From Saccharofermentans sp. (GTDB lineage: Bacteria; Bacillota_A; Clostridia; Saccharofermentanales; Saccharofermentanaceae), in the NCBI GenBank assembly GCA_024692105.1, contig JAILMZ010000119.1, positions 1-16,966 on the forward strand: 16,966 nucleotides of DNA. The letters run 5' to 3'. The notes beneath the pieces are model-generated. The model had not been told where the DNA came from and ran no database searches. It was given only the letters and a program-made list of their open reading frames with translations. A program made the translations under genes and the position numbers. This document shows positions 14,162-16,966 of this stretch, one piece after another; position 1 is the stretch's first letter; each line of letters starts with the position of its first letter.

Positions 14162-16966
14162 TTAGAAACCTTCTACGAATGCTGCTGTAGTTACTGCAGT
14201 GATTCCCTGGTATGTCGCACCGGGTGCGGGTTGTCCCTTGGGTACGAGAACGATCTGGATGCCTTCAAGCCTTGCAGATCTGCCTGCAGTACCTGCGCAT
14301 TCGCCGTTCTTTGCCCAGCCCATCCAGCCGATGTCCTGTGCATGTACTCTGTAGTAGATGTCATAGTACTCGGCGATTTCACCGTAGAGCTCGATGCAGA
14401 TGCCCTCAAGCCTCTTGGACTCGCCCTGGGTTCCGCTCATCTCGCCGTCATAGCTCCAATCTTGCCATCCGTAATCCTGTACATGAGTCTTGAACTTGAT
14501 ACCGCCGCAGTACTGTGTACCGGACAGGAAGATCTCGATGCCTTCGAGTCTCTTGGATTCGCCGGAAGTTCCGCTCATCGCGCCGTTAGTCGCATAAGAT
14601 TTCTCCCAGCCGTAATCCTGTACATGTACTCTGTACTTGACAGACATTGTGCCGGTGCCCCTCGGAACGATCCTGATCTTGATCTCCTCGATCCTCTTGG
14701 ATTCGCCCGTGGTTCCTGCGAGTGCGCCGTCCTTTACCCAGCCCTGCATGTCACCGTAATCTTCGATGTGCACGCAGTACTCGACAGAGTAGTACTGGGC
14801 GAGTTCGCCTGTGAGACGGAGCTCGATCGCTTCGATACGCAATGCCATGCCTTCGGTGCCTGCAGGCTGTCCTGCGTTGACCCAATCCATCCAGCCGATG
14901 TTCTGTACATGTACTCTGTACTGGAGAGTGCCAACGTAAGGAGTCGTGTTGGTGAAGTTGATCGTGATCTCTTCAAGACGCTTGCCCATGCCTGTCGTGC
15001 CGATAGTCAGGATGCCTGTAGCAGGATCGACGGATACGGGAGTATCACCGAAATCCTGAACGTGTGCCATGCCGCTGCCTAACAGGTTTGCAGAAGGTAC
15101 CGGTGTAGGCGAAGGTGACGGAGTAGGTACAACCGTCCACTTCGCATAGAGCGTTACATTAGCAGTTACCGTCGTGCCGAAATCGTACGCCTTTGTGCAA
15201 GCCGCATCTGTGTACCAGCCGCCGAAAGTCCAACCTGTTGCAGAAGGATCTGAAGGCTTGGATGCCTTGCCGCCGTAAGCAACGCTTTGAGCTGCGGGAG
15301 CCGTACCGTGACCGTTTGCATTGAAGGTTACGGTGTACTTGACCTGTGTCCACTTTGCATAGAGTGTGACATTAGCAGTTACTGTTGAACTGAAGTTGTA
15401 CGCCTTTGTGCAAGCCGCATCTGTGTACCAGCCGCTGAAAGTCCAACCTGTTGCAGTAAGATCAGCAGGCTTGGTTGCCTTACCGCCGTAAGTTACGCTC
15501 TGAGCAGCGGGAGCCGTGCCGTGACCATTAGCGTTGAAGGTAACTGTGTACTTGACATCCTTGTACGTTGCCGTGATCTCAACATCCGACGCCGGCATAG
15601 TGAAGTTGGTTTCTTCAGCTGAAGCGTTGTAGAAGACTACATCGTCGGAGTCGGCGACCCACTTGTCGAATTCCTTTCCTTCAGGGATCGAATCTGCGTA
15701 AACGGTTACCGTCTCGCCGGCAGCTGCAGTTTCCTTATCAGCGATGCCGCCCGTGATGGTGACTGTGTACATAACAGGATTGACCTTAAAGCTTACCTTA
15801 AAGGTAGCAGAGATGTTGTTCTCACCGGTGACTGTGACTGTGGTTGAGTATGTCGCAGGGGCAAGTCCGGTATTTGGAACAATGGTAAAGGTATCGCTGC
15901 CGTTTGCCGCTATTCCGCTAAGGCTCGTCTTTGAGAGCGTAAAGCATCCAGGGTTTGAACCGGAGAGTGCCACGGTCAGATTGCCGGTCGAGCCTGTTCC
16001 TGTGTTTGTCACAGTAACAGTAGCCGGAGTCAGCGCAGAATAACCTACAGTTGCTTCCGTAAAGGTATATGTGCCGGTCTTATCAAGAGAGATACCATAT
16101 GTCAGTGGCGTGAAAGTAGTGCTAAACCACTTGTAGCTGGCACTATCTGCAGCCACATAAGATACTGCATCACTGCCGTTCATATTGGTGCTTCCGCTTG
16201 CCGTAACGCCGTCACCTAAAGTAACTGACGTATTCAAGGCCGAAATATAACTTTTAGCTGTTACTGTGCCTCCGTTGATCGCGAAACCATTATTGGCCAT
16301 AACGCCATAACTCCATGCTCCGTTTCTTGCAGAATACCCGGCGGTTGTGGTCACAGTTCCGTTTTCGATGATGAGACCATAATTGGAATAGATACCGACA
16401 CTAACAAAACTATCTGCACCAGAGGCATTAACTGTCGGTCCGTCTATAGTGAGTTTTTTCTGTGTGTAAATACCATAGCTGACATCGATATTGCTTGCAC
16501 CACTACCAGCTGCATTCAGTGTTCCGGAACCTGTTATAGTCAGCCCGCCGTTAGTATCGCAGAGCAGACCGACACTGCAGGCACTATAACTATTAGGCAC
16601 ACCGCCGATTAACGTTAATGTGGCTCCTTCATCAATTATGATGGTCGTTTTGCAAGGGTTTGATGAACCGCTAAACACATACCTCGGATCGGCGATGAGC
16701 AATCCAGCAGACCTATCACGGTTGTTTCCGCCTGTTACGGTAGAGGTACCACCGGTAACTTTGATCGTGAAATCTTCCGTTCCGGAATACACTATGCCGC
16801 CACCAGCGTTCCAACCGAGAACCTCGCTGTCAGGTCCCGTGATCGTAGCACCGTTCAAGGTCAGCGTGTTCGTGTCTGCATCGTATACTACGGTCGGAGT
16901 GCCAGTATCACCCAACACATTAGATGCGTTCGCGCTTGTTACCTGGATTCCGCCGACCCACAGATC
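14162..16966 (-). CDS. Large secreted/surface protein: beta-helix-like region, Ig-like domain, InlB-type repeats and ChW repeats (N-terminus outside window)
   Basis: 934 residues are visible; the frame stays open through the right edge, so the signal peptide and start are out of view and the GTG at 16918 is internal. Order, counting from the edge: residues 1-290 are Gly/Thr/Asn-rich beta-helix-like repeats (the LWVGGIQVTSAN and NTLTLNGATITG style seen in carbohydrate-binding or adhesin proteins); about 292-395 is an Ig-like domain of the choice-of-anchor-D type; about 396-468 is a divergent InlB-like repeat (EFDKWVADSDD); about 469-610 are two Listeria-Bacteroides repeats (FSGWYTDAACTKAYNF); about 611-623 is a Pro/Ser linker (PTPSPSPTPVPS); about 634-907 are six ChW repeats. 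No LPXTG sorting signal is present at the C-terminus. It is likely an extracellular adhesin-type protein; ChW repeats may bind the cell surface or a ligand. Confidence 0.9.
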   Translation of the reverse strand, partial: DLWVGGIQVTSANASNVLGDTGTPTVVYDADTNTLTLNGATITGPDSEVLGWNAGGGIVYSGTEDFTIKVTGGTSTVTGGNNRDRSAGLLIADPRYVFSGSSNPCKTTIIIDEGATLTLIGGVPNSYSACSVGLLCDTNGGLTITGSGTLNAAGSGASNIDVSYGIYTQKKLTIDGPTVNASGADSFVSVGIYSNYGLIIENGTVTTTAGYSARNGAWSYGVMANNGFAINGGTVTAKSYISALNTSVTLGDGVTASGSTNMNGSDAVSYVAADSASYKWFSTTFTPLTYGISLDKTGTYTFTEATVGYSALTPATVTVTNTGTGSTGNLTVALSGSNPGCFTLSKTSLSGIAANGSDTFTIVPNTGLAPATYSTTVTVTGENNISATFKVSFKVNPVMYTVTITGGIADKETAAAGETVTVYADSIPEGKEFDKWVADSDDVVFYNASAEETNFTMPASDVEITATYKDVKYTVTFNANGHGTAPAAQSVTYGGKATKPADLTATGWTFSGWYTDAACTKAYNFSSTVTANVTLYAKWTQVKYTVTFNANGHGTAPAAQSVAYGGKASKPSDPSATGWTFGGWYTDAACTKAYDFGTTVTANVTLYAKWTVVPTPSPSPTPVPSANLLGSGMAHVQDFGDTPVSVDPATGILTIGTTGMGKRLEEITINFTNTTPYVGTLQYRVHVQNIGWMDWVNAGQPAGTEGMALRIEAIELRLTGELAQYYSVEYCVHIEDYGDMQGWVKDGALAGTTGESKRIEEIKIRIVPRGTGTMSVKYRVHVQDYGWEKSYATNGAMSGTSGESKRLEGIEIFLSGTQYCGGIKFKTHVQDYGWQDWSYDGEMSGTQGESKRLEGICIELYGEIAEYYDIYYRVHAQDIGWMGWAKNGECAGTAGRSARLEGIQIVLVPKGQPAPGATYQGITAVTTAAFVEGF
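14246..15067 (-). repeat. Six ChW (Clostridial hydrophobic-W) repeats in the surface protein
   Basis: Six units of about 45 residues each start with a V-H-V-Q-D-Y-G-W type stretch and end with G-x-S-K-R-L-E-x-I-x-I. The first copy (AHVQDFGDTPVSV) has lost the Trp and the third reads YGDMQGW. Copies 2 to 6 are clearer. This matches PF07538, described from Clostridium acetobutylicum extracellular proteins. Confidence 0.9.
15135..15560 (-). repeat. Tandem 213-bp direct repeat encoding two Listeria-Bacteroides repeats
   Basis: Units 15135-15347 and 15348-15560 are 213 bp (71 codons) each and nearly identical at DNA level, including synonymous positions, over long stretches (for example the segment encoding AACTKAY). 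This indicates recent duplication or gene conversion within the gene. The encoded unit matches Flg_new (PF09479). Confidence 0.9.

Noticed and set aside
14231..15082. 283-codon plus-strand frame opposite the ChW repeats
   Set aside because: It is the antisense of repetitive codons, without domain features; the minus-strand product has six clear ChW repeats.

Overview
The window looks like a piece of a mid-GC chromosome from an anaerobic Bacillota (class Clostridia, gut or rumen type). Four things point there: Clostridial hydrophobic-W (ChW) repeats in a large surface protein, Listeria-Bacteroides (Flg_new) repeats, strong AGGAGG-type ribosome sites with some TTG/GTG starts, and several GGDEF and LytTR signalling genes. 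No species call can be made from sequence reading alone. No rRNA, tRNA, CRISPR array, insertion sequence or intact transposase was seen.

Layout, left to right. 1-853: C-terminal part of an AAA-type ATPase with a DUF4143 module, cut by the window edge and visibly more AT-rich than what follows. 970-5574 (+): a tightly packed run holding a membrane-anchored alpha/beta hydrolase, a stand-alone LytTR DNA-binding protein, a DUF3021 four-helix membrane protein, a lipoprotein with a second alpha/beta hydrolase domain, a cysteine-rich DUF3795 protein, a small lipoprotein, and a small protein resembling the SpoIIAA/STAS-like fold. 5625-6858 (+): a PAS protein joined directly to the tail of a response-regulator receiver domain (apparently a hybrid kinase that lost its middle), overlapping a RimJ/RimL-type acetyltransferase. 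6945-7613 (-): a lipoprotein of unknown function. 7797-8960 (+): a seven-helix membrane diguanylate cyclase. 8967-10721 (-): a PD-(D/E)XK-like plus DUF2075/SLFN-g3 helicase protein, a plausible defence or nucleic-acid-processing enzyme. 10882-12006 (+): a DUF362/ferredoxin protein. 12020-13432 (-): a soluble PAS-like/GAF-like/GGDEF protein. 13572-13802 (-): a TM2-domain membrane protein with its own clear promoter and terminator. 13897-14065: three tandem 63-bp units, each containing a 43-bp palindrome. 14162-16966 (-): a large secreted or surface protein, cut at its N-terminus by the window end.

Working together: the best-supported functional unit is the LytTR-DUF3021 pair, a known gene pairing, bracketed by two exported or membrane-anchored hydrolases. 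That suggests an envelope-sensing or envelope-modifying locus. Two diguanylate cyclases and the PAS/receiver remnant make the middle of the window rich in second-messenger signalling, but no direct link between them is visible. The most unusual non-coding structure is the palindromic repeat array between the surface-protein gene and the TM2 gene. The most unusual protein structures are the PAS-receiver-tail fusion and the stand-alone nuclease-helicase. I did not find an unmistakable multi-gene new system.
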